From the NCBI GenBank assembly GCA_030448085.1, contig JAUJNU010000062.1, forward strand, positions 1-5,765: a DNA stretch of 5,765 nucleotides. The letters are read 5' to 3'. Positions 1 to 5,765 of the stretch are shown one piece after another. A program made the translations under genes and the position numbers. Numbering within the stretch: the first letter of the stretch is position 1; each line of letters opens with the position of its first letter. The notes beneath the pieces were generated by a model. It ran no database searches, had not been told where the DNA came from, and saw only the letters and a program-made list of their open reading frames with translations. The stretch comes from Actinomycetota bacterium. GTDB lineage: Bacteria; Actinomycetota; UBA4738; CADDZG01; WHSQ01.

Positions 1-1
1 C

Positions 2-181
2 CATCACGGCCCCCAGCCGGCAGCGATCGAGGCCTCCAAGACGAAAACCCGGACGGACGAGATCGCCGTGATGGTCGAAACCGAAAAGCCGCTGGTTCCT
101 TCAGACGAAGCACTTGCCGTTGTCATCACCGAGTACGAGACCTCCTGGGCGCGCGGTATGGGTCTTCTAGACGAGCAGTAG
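2..181 (+). CDS. C-terminal fragment of an unrecognised protein (5' end outside window)
   Basis: This frame is open from the left edge and ends at TAG (179-181), giving 59 residues that start HHGPQPAAIEASKTKTRTDE and end MGLLDEQ. The fragment is charged and soluble, with no membrane segment; the stretch from about residue 36 (ALAVVITEYETSWARGMGLL) looks like a closing amphipathic helix. I do not recognise the family, and the visible part contains no diagnostic catalytic motif. The next gene starts nine bases after the stop, so the two are probably co-transcribed. That makes this plausibly a metabolic enzyme or accessory protein acting with the downstream FAH-family enzyme, but this rests on position alone. 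The next gene lies in the same frame, separated by this TAG and three codons. Its good continuity and codon use support a real coding end. Confidence 0.7.
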   Translation, partial: HHGPQPAAIEASKTKTRTDEIAVMVETEKPLVPSDEALAVVITEYETSWARGMGLLDEQ

Positions 182-190
182 CGACACCTG

Positions 191-1141
191 ATGCGGATCT
201 ACAGATACGCCTCCAAGGGCGGTGGGTACCAGCCGCGCCTTGCCGTGGCCGTCGACGGACAGCCGGTGGACCTCATCGCGGCATGGGACGAGGTGACGGG
301 GACGAGGCTCACCATCCAAGAGGGGCACTTCCTCGTCTCGACGCTCGCTCTGATAGAGGAAGGGCCGGAGGTCTGGGCCGAGGTTAGGGATGTGGTGAAG
401 GCAGCCTCCGGTCTTCCGACACTGACGCTCGACACCCAGGAACGCGGATTCAAGCTCCTCACCCCGTTCGACCGGATCCCCTCGCTGAAGGACTTCTTGG
501 CGTTCGAGGACCACGTCAAGAGAGGGGCCGCCCGCCGCGAGGGCGAAATCCCTCCTTATTGGTACGACGCCCCCATCTATTACAAGGGCAACCACAGGGC
601 GATGATCGGCCCGAACGAGGAATGCCGGTGGCCGAGATACACCGAGCGTCTGGACCTCGAGCTCGAGCTCGCCATGATCGTGGGACGGCGCGGTCGGGAC
701 ATCGCAGAGGAGAACGCACCGGAATACGTCTTCGGCTTCACGATCTTCAACGACTTCTCGGCCCGCGACATCCAGAGCAAGGAGAGGTCCGCGTGGCTGG
801 GGCCGGCGAAGGGCAAGGACTTCGCCAACGCCTTCGGGCCCTGCATCGTCACCGCCGACGAGGTGGGGCCGGAGCCGGACCTCGAGATGATCTGCCGGGT
901 GAACGGCGAAGAGTGGGGCCGGGCGCGGTCCTCCGACGCCCACTGGTCCTGGGGGTCGATGATCAAACACGTCTCGGACTCCGAAGACGTGTATCCCGGC
1001 GACGTCTACGGGTCCGGAACGCCCGGAGGCTGCTGTGGGCTCGACATCGGGAAGCAGCTCCAACCGGGCGACGTGGTCGAGCTCGAGGTGGAACGGATCG
1101 GAACCCTGCGCAACGTTGTAGGGAGGCGCAAGACTGCCTGA
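191..1141 (+). CDS. Fumarylacetoacetate hydrolase (FAH) family protein
   Basis: Soluble cytoplasmic enzyme of 316 aa, a usual length for bacterial FAH-family hydrolases, which act on C-C bonds of diketo or oxo acids using a divalent metal; some members are decarboxylases or hydratases. Residues 1-75 form the variable N-terminal part and about 98-312 the catalytic fold. Compared from memory with mouse FAH, the metal ligands match D101 (in DFLAFEDH), E157 and E159 (LDLELELA), and D188 (FNDFSARD). The catalytic His is H108, and R192, Q195 and K209 (AKGKDF) also correspond. The C-terminal signature GDVYGSGTPGG followed by LQPGDVVELEVERIGTLRN is typical. The start at 191 gives the expected N-terminus (MRIYRYASKG); the ribosome site is weak, perhaps GAGCAG at the end of the preceding gene. 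The exact substrate cannot be read from the sequence. Homogentisate, homoprotocatechuate and sugar-acid pathways are all possible. Family assignment is firm; pathway is open. Confidence 0.95.
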   Translation: MRIYRYASKGGGYQPRLAVAVDGQPVDLIAAWDEVTGTRLTIQEGHFLVSTLALIEEGPEVWAEVRDVVKAASGLPTLTLDTQERGFKLLTPFDRIPSLKDFLAFEDHVKRGAARREGEIPPYWYDAPIYYKGNHRAMIGPNEECRWPRYTERLDLELELAMIVGRRGRDIAEENAPEYVFGFTIFNDFSARDIQSKERSAWLGPAKGKDFANAFGPCIVTADEVGPEPDLEMICRVNGEEWGRARSSDAHWSWGSMIKHVSDSEDVYPGDVYGSGTPGGCCGLDIGKQLQPGDVVELEVERIGTLRNVVGRRKTA

Positions 1142-1201
1142 ACCCGCCCCGGGCGAAGGAAAAAGGCCTGGGAAGTCGAACCAGCAGAACAACCTATAGA
1201 T

Positions 1202-1205
1202 AGGA
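1202..1205 (+). promoter_or_regulatory. Probable ribosome binding site for ftsH
   Basis: AGGA lies five bases before the ATG at 1211. A second ATG at 1223 is preceded by AAGGA (1214-1218) four bases upstream, so either Met could initiate. The choice changes only four residues of the basic N-terminal tail, ahead of the first membrane helix. Confidence 0.4.
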
Positions 1206-1210
1206 CCCTG

Positions 1211-3337
1211 ATGAAGGAAAAGATGCAGAACTGGTTCGTCAAGCTACGGCGTACCAGGGCCGCTCGTAAGAAGAGTGGGAAACGGATGACGTACGTCCTG
1301 CTCCTCATCCTGGTCCTGTTGCTGGGCTCCTTCGCGTGGTCGATGAGCTTCCTTTATTACTCCCCGGACCCGGCCGGGACCGAGATCGGGCTCGAGCAGT
1401 TCAGCGCCCTCGCGACAGAGGGCCGATTGGTGAACGCCGATTTCAAGGATGAAGACCTTGTCGTGACCGGTCAGTTCAGCGCGGCGGAGCCTGCGGAAGA
1501 AGACCAAAAGGCCAAAGGCGACGCCAAGTCTGGTGGCCAGGGCAAGAACGGGGATGGAGCCGGAGACAAGGACGAGGAGCCGGCGGGTGACGCCGGGACC
1601 GAGGTCGAGGCCGAGACGGAGCCCGAGGTATCCGTAGCGCCTCCCGGAGCGGGAACCTATTGGGCCGCCTACCGGGACCCCATCACTGCCAGCCTGGTGA
1701 CGATCGCGACCACCGGGGGGGCAGAGGTCACCGTGGACTCGCAGGCCCCCAAACAGGCGGTAAGAGCCGTTTCCACCTTCCTCCTGCCACTGATGATCCT
1801 TGCCAACCTGTTCGCTCTCCTATTCACGGCAGGACGAGGCGGGGGCTCGGGCATCGGTGACGTGCAGATGTTCGGCACGATCGGTAGAGGCAAGGTGAAG
1901 AAGGGTGCCTCCACCGTCACGTTCGAGGATGTCGCCGGAGCGACAGAGGCCGTTGCCGAGCTGAAAGAGGTGAGGGACTACCTTCGAGAGCCACAGAAAT
2001 ACAAGGAACTCGGCGCCACTCCGCCCAAAGGTGTCCTGCTAGTCGGGCCTCCGGGCTGCGGGAAGACGCTGCTCGCCAAGGCCGTTGCCGGAGAGGCCGG
2101 AGTCCCGTTCTTCTCCGTTGCAGGCGCCGAGTTCGTCGAGTCCCTCGTCGGCGTTGGCGCGGCCCGTGTGAGAGACCTCTTCGCAAGGGTGCGGGCAGTC
2201 GCCCCTGCCATCGTCTTCATCGACGAGCTGGACGCTGCGGGACGCAAACGTGGGTCCGGAAGTGGCGGTGGAGGAAGTGACGAGCGGGAGCAGACACTCA
2301 ACCAGATGCTCGTCGAGATGGACGGGTTCGACGTCAGCCGGGGCCTCGTGGTGATCGGCGCAACGAACCGCCCCGACATCCTCGACCCGGCCCTTCTGCG
2401 TCCCGGGCGTTTCGACCGCCACGTGACGGTGGACCAGCCGGACGCCGAGGGACGACAGGCGATACTCGAGCTACATGCGCGCAATAGGCCCATCAACCCC
2501 AACGTAGACTTCAGCTACCTCGCCAAGCGGACCCCCGGGTTCTCCGGCGCCGACCTCGCAAATGTGATCAACGAAGCCGCGCTCCTAACCATCCGGCTCG
2601 AGAAGGGCACGATCGAGCTGCCCGAGTTGGAAGAGGCGATCCAGAGAGTGCTGTCCGGACCGCAGAAACGGGGCCGGATCCTCTCGGACGAAGAGCGGAG
2701 CAGAGCCGCGTATCACGAGAGCGGCCACGCGGTCGTGGCCGCTGCCGGCGGGAGCCACGAAGAGGTGCACCGTGTGTCGATCCTGGCTCGGGGCAAGGGC
2801 ATCGGGCTCACGAACGCACGCAAGGAGACGGACGCGATCCTCCTCACCCGCTCCGAGCTGTTCGCAGACCTCGTTACCTCGATGGGCGGCCTCTCGTCCG
2901 AGGAACTGGTTTTCGGCGAGCACTCCACGGGGGCCGAGCAGGACCTCGAGCGCGCAACGGACATCGCTCGCGACATGGTCGGACGGTTCGGGATGGGAGT
3001 TCGCAGACGACGGCTGCTTGCGAGAGGCGTGGATGAGTTCCTCAACAACGAGATCGCCCTCGCAGAGATCTCACCGCAGACCCATCAGGAGATGGAGGAA
3101 GAGGTCGACGCGCTCTTGGCAGAAGCAGAACAGGAGGCGAGTCGGCTCCTGGCCGCGCACAGAGAGATCCTCGACAACCTCGCCCAGAGGTTGATCACGG
3201 AGGAGACGATCGAGGGAGCCGAGCTGGACTCTGTCCTGGAGAGCATCCGTTCGAACGGCCATCACCCACCGAAGGTTGATGCGCTTGCCGACGGGGCGCC
3301 GGCTGCAAAGAGAACCCGGACCGCGAAGAACAAGTGA
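1211..3337 (+). CDS. ftsH: Divergent FtsH-family membrane AAA+ zinc metalloprotease
   Basis: ATP-driven inner-membrane protease of 708 aa; FtsH hexamers extract and degrade membrane and cytosolic proteins. Order: basic tail 1-25; first membrane helix about 27-49; extracytoplasmic domain about 50-185, split by an acidic low-complexity insert (about 92-146); second membrane helix about 187-206; AAA+ module about 235-430 with Walker A GPPGCGKT (279-286), Walker B IVFIDE (334-339) and Arg fingers R397 and R400; AAA lid to about 480; M41 peptidase with HESGH (502-506) and third zinc ligand D578; helical C-terminus; basic tail. Odd points: Cys replaces the usual Walker A Thr; pore loop SLVGVG has L312 where FtsH normally has Phe; RGKGIG stands where RGxALG is usual; and an Arg cluster (598-601) replaces the normal SxxLGPxxY stretch. 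All catalytic residues remain, so it should be active. This is probably a specialised paralogue beside a housekeeping FtsH elsewhere. Its stop overlaps the next start, implying coupling to the secreted protein. Confidence 0.95.
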   Translation: MKEKMQNWFVKLRRTRAARKKSGKRMTYVLLLILVLLLGSFAWSMSFLYYSPDPAGTEIGLEQFSALATEGRLVNADFKDEDLVVTGQFSAAEPAEEDQKAKGDAKSGGQGKNGDGAGDKDEEPAGDAGTEVEAETEPEVSVAPPGAGTYWAAYRDPITASLVTIATTGGAEVTVDSQAPKQAVRAVSTFLLPLMILANLFALLFTAGRGGGSGIGDVQMFGTIGRGKVKKGASTVTFEDVAGATEAVAELKEVRDYLREPQKYKELGATPPKGVLLVGPPGCGKTLLAKAVAGEAGVPFFSVAGAEFVESLVGVGAARVRDLFARVRAVAPAIVFIDELDAAGRKRGSGSGGGGSDEREQTLNQMLVEMDGFDVSRGLVVIGATNRPDILDPALLRPGRFDRHVTVDQPDAEGRQAILELHARNRPINPNVDFSYLAKRTPGFSGADLANVINEAALLTIRLEKGTIELPELEEAIQRVLSGPQKRGRILSDEERSRAAYHESGHAVVAAAGGSHEEVHRVSILARGKGIGLTNARKETDAILLTRSELFADLVTSMGGLSSEELVFGEHSTGAEQDLERATDIARDMVGRFGMGVRRRRLLARGVDEFLNNEIALAEISPQTHQEMEEEVDALLAEAEQEASRLLAAHREILDNLAQRLITEETIEGAELDSVLESIRSNGHHPPKVDALADGAPAAKRTRTAKNK
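1484..1648 (+). other. Acidic low-complexity insert in the FtsH extracytoplasmic domain
   Basis: About 55 codons (FtsH residues 92-146) are rich in Glu, Asp, Gly, Ala and Lys, with almost no hydrophobic residues. They interrupt the small extracytoplasmic domain between its FtsH-like first half ([20 protein letters not shown]) and second half ([10 protein letters not shown]). The segment is predicted to be disordered and would face outside the cytoplasm. Confidence 0.75.
3334..3337 (+). promoter_or_regulatory. GTGA start/stop overlap coupling ftsH to the downstream gene
   Basis: The GTG start of the downstream gene (3334-3336) overlaps the TGA stop of ftsH (3335-3337). In the downstream frame the nearest upstream stop is TGA at 3277-3279, and no ATG, GTG, TTG or CTG lies between it and 3334. 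The GTG is therefore the only start that yields the intact signal peptide. There is no strong Shine-Dalgarno (only GAAGAA nearby), which fits re-initiation by ribosomes finishing ftsH. Confidence 0.8.
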
Positions 3338-5765
3338 ACCGTCTCCGCCTCACCAGCTGTCTGCTGCTGCTCGCCCTGCTGGGGGCCTCGCTCATATCTC
3401 CTCTGGCCACCAGCGCGAGCGCGGCCGCCTGCGCCGCGATCAGGAAGACGGGCCCATGGGAGAGGATCGACGCACCCGCTTTCTCGGCGGGCCCAAGCGC
3501 GATCACGGGATACGCGGTGGATCCCGGCGACACCAACCGGCTCTACGCGACCAACGGCGCAGTCGTGATGGTCTCGATCGACGGGGGCTGCAAGTGGAAG
3601 CAGAGCTACAAGCCGGACGGCGGCACCCTGCCGGGGGGCTCCGTGAAGATCGAGCACATCGTCACCCCCCGCGTGAAGCAGGCAGCCATCCTCGCCGAGG
3701 AGAAGACGGCCGCGGGCACCACGCGGCCCCGCGTCATCCTGTCCACGGACGGAGGTGACTCATGGCGTGAAGGTGGCTCCGGGCTGCCGCCGTTGGGGCA
3801 CGCCGAGTTCATCAAGGTCGCTCCCAACACGCCGAACCTCATCTACGTCGGAGTGGACTCGGGCGATGGCGTCCTCGACGTCCTGTACGCGAGCAATGAC
3901 GGCGGCGAGACCTTCCTCCCTCGCTCCGACCCTTCGAAGGTCACGCCACAGATGGGGATACAGAGGCTCGAGGTCGACCCTTCCGACGCCGACTCGCTCT
4001 GGGCCTCCGGCACCGGCGGCCTCTACCACTCGACCGACGGCGGCCGCTCGTTCCCTCGCGTAAAACACTTCGATGGCGTGGCTGTTGGTCCGGTCGACGT
4101 CTTCCACGCTCCGGACTTCCCGGCCCGCGTGATGGCGTTCGTACCGAAGAGGGAAGAGTTCGAGATCTCGAGGAACGGGGGCAAGGACTGGTTCAGGGGA
4201 AGCGCCCCCACGGGCGTCACCGTCGACTCCGCGACCCACGGGATCCTCCAGACTCAGGTAGTCATCTCCGGGAACGGAAACGTCTTCGGCTATAACGACG
4301 GAACCAAGTCATTCGAGAACCTGAAAGCGCCGGAGCAGGGCGTCAAGGGCATGACGGCCACGAGAGCGGGTGTGCTCTTCTATTACGGCTACAGTCCCAG
4401 GGCGATCGTGAAGCTCACGGCGAACAGGACGGGCAAGCCCGGTACCGGCCCCACCGAGATCGACCCCGAGGTTTCTCTCGTGCAAGACCCCGAGTCCATC
4501 GCGAAGGCCAGCGCGTTCGGTCCCACGGGTCAGAGGATCGTGCTGAAGCCCGGTAACTCCCGCACCGTGAAGTTCAAGCTGGACCTGCCGCGTCGACCGG
4601 TCCCGCTGGACGTGTACTTCCTCGCCGACACGTCCTCCAGCATGACGGCTACCCTGAACGGACTAGCAGAGTCGATCGGGGACATCGCGAACGGCCTCGC
4701 CTCTCAGAACCTCGACGTCGAGTTCGGCTTGGCCGAGTACAGGGCCTATCCGTACTCTTGCCCGCCGCGCGCCGACGAGCCAAACTACGTGTACAAGCAG
4801 GTGCAGGACATCGGCCCCATCGGCCCGGGGCTGGAGAAGGCGATCGAAGGACTCGAGCCAAACGCCGGCGGCTACTACGACGCCCACCTGGGAGCTCTTT
4901 ACCAGACGGCGACCGGCTTCGGGCAGGATCTGTTCCCGATCGGTGTCGAGAACAGTTATGACGTGGAGAGTGGAGACCAGGCTACTTTCAGGGACAAGGC
5001 TCTGCGCGTGGTCATCAACGGGACCGATGAGGTCTTCGGTACGAACCAGTCCACCAACGACCTCGACGGCACCTCCCAATCACCGACCTGCGCCCTGCAG
5101 CCTACGCCGAAGATCCCGAATTTCGCCGACGTCATCGCTCAATTCAACGAGCGCAACATCGAGCACCTCGGACTGTCCATCAAGGCCCCGGGAGAGTCCT
5201 CCTACTTCGACCTAGCGAAGATGTCGCGTGGAACCGGAACCTTTGCAACGACTCCGGTTGATTGCGACGGGGACGGCAGCCCAGACGTGGCCGTCGGCGA
5301 GCCTCTCGTCTGCGAGCTGAGAAACGGGAACAGCGACGCCGGCCTCGATCTCGTCCCGGCGGTGGTCGGCCTCTTGAGGTCCATCCAGTACCAGGCGGCC
5401 GTGGAGCTCGACGTCTCGAAGGGGACCGAAGTCGTCGAGAACGTCACTCCCAAGGTCTACCCATCGATCGTCCTGCAGTCGTCGCACAGCCTCGGGTTCA
5501 AGGTTCAGTTCCACTGTTCGCGAAAGCAGCAGGGAGAGCGTTTCCCCGTGCGGCTGCATCCAGGGGGAGCACCTGGCCTCTCCACCCTCGAGGCCAAGGC
5601 GCTGGTCATCTGCAAGAAGATCCCCAAGCCCGAGCCCAAGGAGCGCAAGGAGCGCAAGAAGGTGCCGCCGATAGCGATCGCGGGCCCCCCGGGAGTGGCC
5701 CTCCTAAGCCTCGCGGTGCCCCCCCCCCCCCCCCCGCCCGCTCCCGGCAGCGCGCGGGCCAGCGC
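3334..5765 (+). CDS. Secreted Asp-box propeller plus integrin-beta-like hybrid/beta-I (VWA) protein, 3' end cut by window
   Basis: Open frame of at least 810 codons with no stop before the window end. Residues 2-30 form a Sec signal peptide: NRLRL, a Leu-rich core, then probable cleavage after ASA (28-30). About 40-390 carry five Asp-box repeats, starting at S81, S137, S187, S233 and S279, typical of BNR/sortilin-like beta-propellers. About 399-760 resemble integrin beta chains: a hybrid-domain strand (GQRIVLKPGNSRTVKF), then LDVYFLADTSSSM with MIDAS residues D432, S434 and S436, GGYYDA (512-517), D565 in INGTDEV, NFADVIAQFNERNIEHLGLS, a closing helix (LVPAVVGLLRSI), and a return strand VELDV with a second hybrid-like half to C760. 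A CDGDG loop (644-648) may bind calcium. The tail is Lys/Glu/Pro-rich, then a hydrophobic stretch and a proline run. Exported, probably surface-attached, with a role in adhesion or sensing; the ligand is unknown. Eight Cys in the mature part suggest disulfides. Similarity was judged by eye. Confidence 0.88.
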   Translation, partial: MNRLRLTSCLLLLALLGASLISPLATSASAAACAAIRKTGPWERIDAPAFSAGPSAITGYAVDPGDTNRLYATNGAVVMVSIDGGCKWKQSYKPDGGTLPGGSVKIEHIVTPRVKQAAILAEEKTAAGTTRPRVILSTDGGDSWREGGSGLPPLGHAEFIKVAPNTPNLIYVGVDSGDGVLDVLYASNDGGETFLPRSDPSKVTPQMGIQRLEVDPSDADSLWASGTGGLYHSTDGGRSFPRVKHFDGVAVGPVDVFHAPDFPARVMAFVPKREEFEISRNGGKDWFRGSAPTGVTVDSATHGILQTQVVISGNGNVFGYNDGTKSFENLKAPEQGVKGMTATRAGVLFYYGYSPRAIVKLTANRTGKPGTGPTEIDPEVSLVQDPESIAKASAFGPTGQRIVLKPGNSRTVKFKLDLPRRPVPLDVYFLADTSSSMTATLNGLAESIGDIANGLASQNLDVEFGLAEYRAYPYSCPPRADEPNYVYKQVQDIGPIGPGLEKAIEGLEPNAGGYYDAHLGALYQTATGFGQDLFPIGVENSYDVESGDQATFRDKALRVVINGTDEVFGTNQSTNDLDGTSQSPTCALQPTPKIPNFADVIAQFNERNIEHLGLSIKAPGESSYFDLAKMSRGTGTFATTPVDCDGDGSPDVAVGEPLVCELRNGNSDAGLDLVPAVVGLLRSIQYQAAVELDVSKGTEVVENVTPKVYPSIVLQSSHSLGFKVQFHCSRKQQGERFPVRLHPGGAPGLSTLEAKALVICKKIPKPEPKERKERKKVPPIAIAGPPGVALLSLAVPPPPPPPAPGSARAS
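3574..4191 (+). repeat. Five Asp-box (BNR) repeats at protein level
   Basis: Five degenerate copies of S-x-D/N-G-G-x-x-W/F: SIDGGCKW (81-88), STDGGDSW (137-144), SNDGGETF (187-194), STDGGRSF (233-240) and SRNGGKDW (279-286). Spacing is 46-56 residues, as expected for successive propeller blades. Several copies are preceded by an N/D-x-L-Y/W strand (NRLYA, NLIYV, DSLWA) that normally opens an Asp-box blade. Five boxes are seen, so a six- or seven-bladed fold would need blades lacking the box. Confidence 0.85.
4528..5613 (+). other. Integrin-beta-like hybrid / beta-I (VWA) module
   Basis: Residues about 399-760 of the secreted protein. A VWA domain (about 423-688) sits between two short beta-rich flanks. 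The order matches integrin beta chains, in which beta-I is inserted into the hybrid domain. The MIDAS motif is DTSSS (432-436). The Asp pair that builds the integrin ADMIDAS site is replaced by Thr and Ala after SSSM, and the specificity loop is shortened to about YPYSCPPRADEPNY. The later flank keeps VELDV, then LGFKVQFHC and ALVIC, where integrin has VELEV, a VSFSIEA-type strand and the final VTFDC. Confidence 0.7.
5641..5658 (+). repeat. Two tandem copies of a 9-bp unit in the stalk
   Basis: GAGCGCAAG occurs twice head to tail, in frame, encoding ERKERK within a KPEPKERKERKK stretch. It follows the last hybrid-like strand and looks like a charged linker or stalk. Confidence 0.8.
5719..5735 (+). 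repeat. Homopolymer of 17 C inside the coding frame
   Basis: Seventeen consecutive C, 30 bases before the window end. Read in frame it gives most of a seven-proline run (residues 796-802), followed by APGSARA. It may encode a real proline-rich tail, or it may be a sequencing or assembly artefact at a contig end. Any length change that is not a multiple of three shifts the frame, so the translation after 5719 is unreliable. Confidence 0.85.

Noticed and set aside
179..193. Readthrough fusion of the first gene with the FAH gene, which lie in the same frame
   Set aside because: The intervening TAG is a normal stop, and the ATG at 191 gives exactly the N-terminus expected for a stand-alone FAH-family protein.
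1145..1155. CGCCCCGGGCG palindrome after the FAH stop as a terminator
   Set aside because: The arms would leave a one-base loop and no T tract follows, so it is not a functional intrinsic terminator.
167..1192. Long antisense open frame of 341 codons opposite the FAH gene
   Set aside because: It mirrors the well-conserved FAH-family gene, has a Pro/Arg/Val-rich composition typical of high-GC shadow frames, and shows no recognisable motif.
1195..1200. TATAGA as a -10 promoter element for ftsH
   Set aside because: It resembles TATAAT and sits in a locally AT-richer patch, but the -35 position (about GAAGTC) is poor and the leader would be only a few bases. It remains possible but not supportable.
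3276..3758. 160-codon + strand frame across the ftsH end and the start of the secreted-protein gene
   Set aside because: It is Arg/Gly/His-rich shadow sequence. The overlapping GTG-initiated frame has a signal peptide and clear domains.
3760..4239. Antisense 159-codon frame within the propeller region
   Set aside because: It is the complement of the Asp-box coding frame, with no motif or plausible start context.
1..5765. tRNA, rRNA, CRISPR or insertion sequence
   Set aside because: No cloverleaf, spaced direct repeats, transposase motif or terminal inverted repeats were seen; coding density is nearly complete.

Overview
The window is high-GC, densely coded DNA with every gene on the + strand. 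GTG initiation, four-base gene overlaps and a divergent FtsH suggest an uncultured high-GC bacterium, most likely Actinomycetota. That placement is inferred from composition and gene style, not from a marker gene. No RNA gene, insertion sequence, CRISPR array or convincing terminator is visible.

Layout: (1) 2-181, the last 59 codons of an unrecognised protein. (2) 191-1141, a complete fumarylacetoacetate hydrolase (FAH) superfamily enzyme of 316 aa with its metal ligands and catalytic His in place. It starts nine bases after the preceding stop, so these two genes probably form a catabolic operon. (3) A 69-bp gap, then 1211-3337, a 708-aa membrane AAA+ zinc metalloprotease of the FtsH family. 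Its ATPase and protease residues are intact, but it has unusual features: Leu in place of the pore-loop Phe, Cys in Walker A, a long acidic low-complexity insert in the extracytoplasmic domain, and a remodelled protease region. (4) 3334-5765, a large open frame that begins at a GTG overlapping the ftsH stop (GTGA) and runs off the window end. It encodes at least 810 residues: signal peptide, five Asp-box (S-x-D/N-G-G-x-x-W/F) repeats that probably form a beta-propeller, and a region resembling the integrin beta-chain hybrid plus beta-I (VWA) head. A Lys/Glu/Pro-rich stalk and a proline run encoded by 17 consecutive C follow.

The most interesting element is the FtsH/secreted-protein pair. The four-base overlap implies co-translation of a membrane protease with an exported protein that combines a propeller with an integrin-beta-like hybrid/beta-I module. 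The FtsH paralogue may process, quality-control or signal with the surface protein. This functional link is inferred from gene order only. The FAH enzyme shows no obvious functional tie to the pair.
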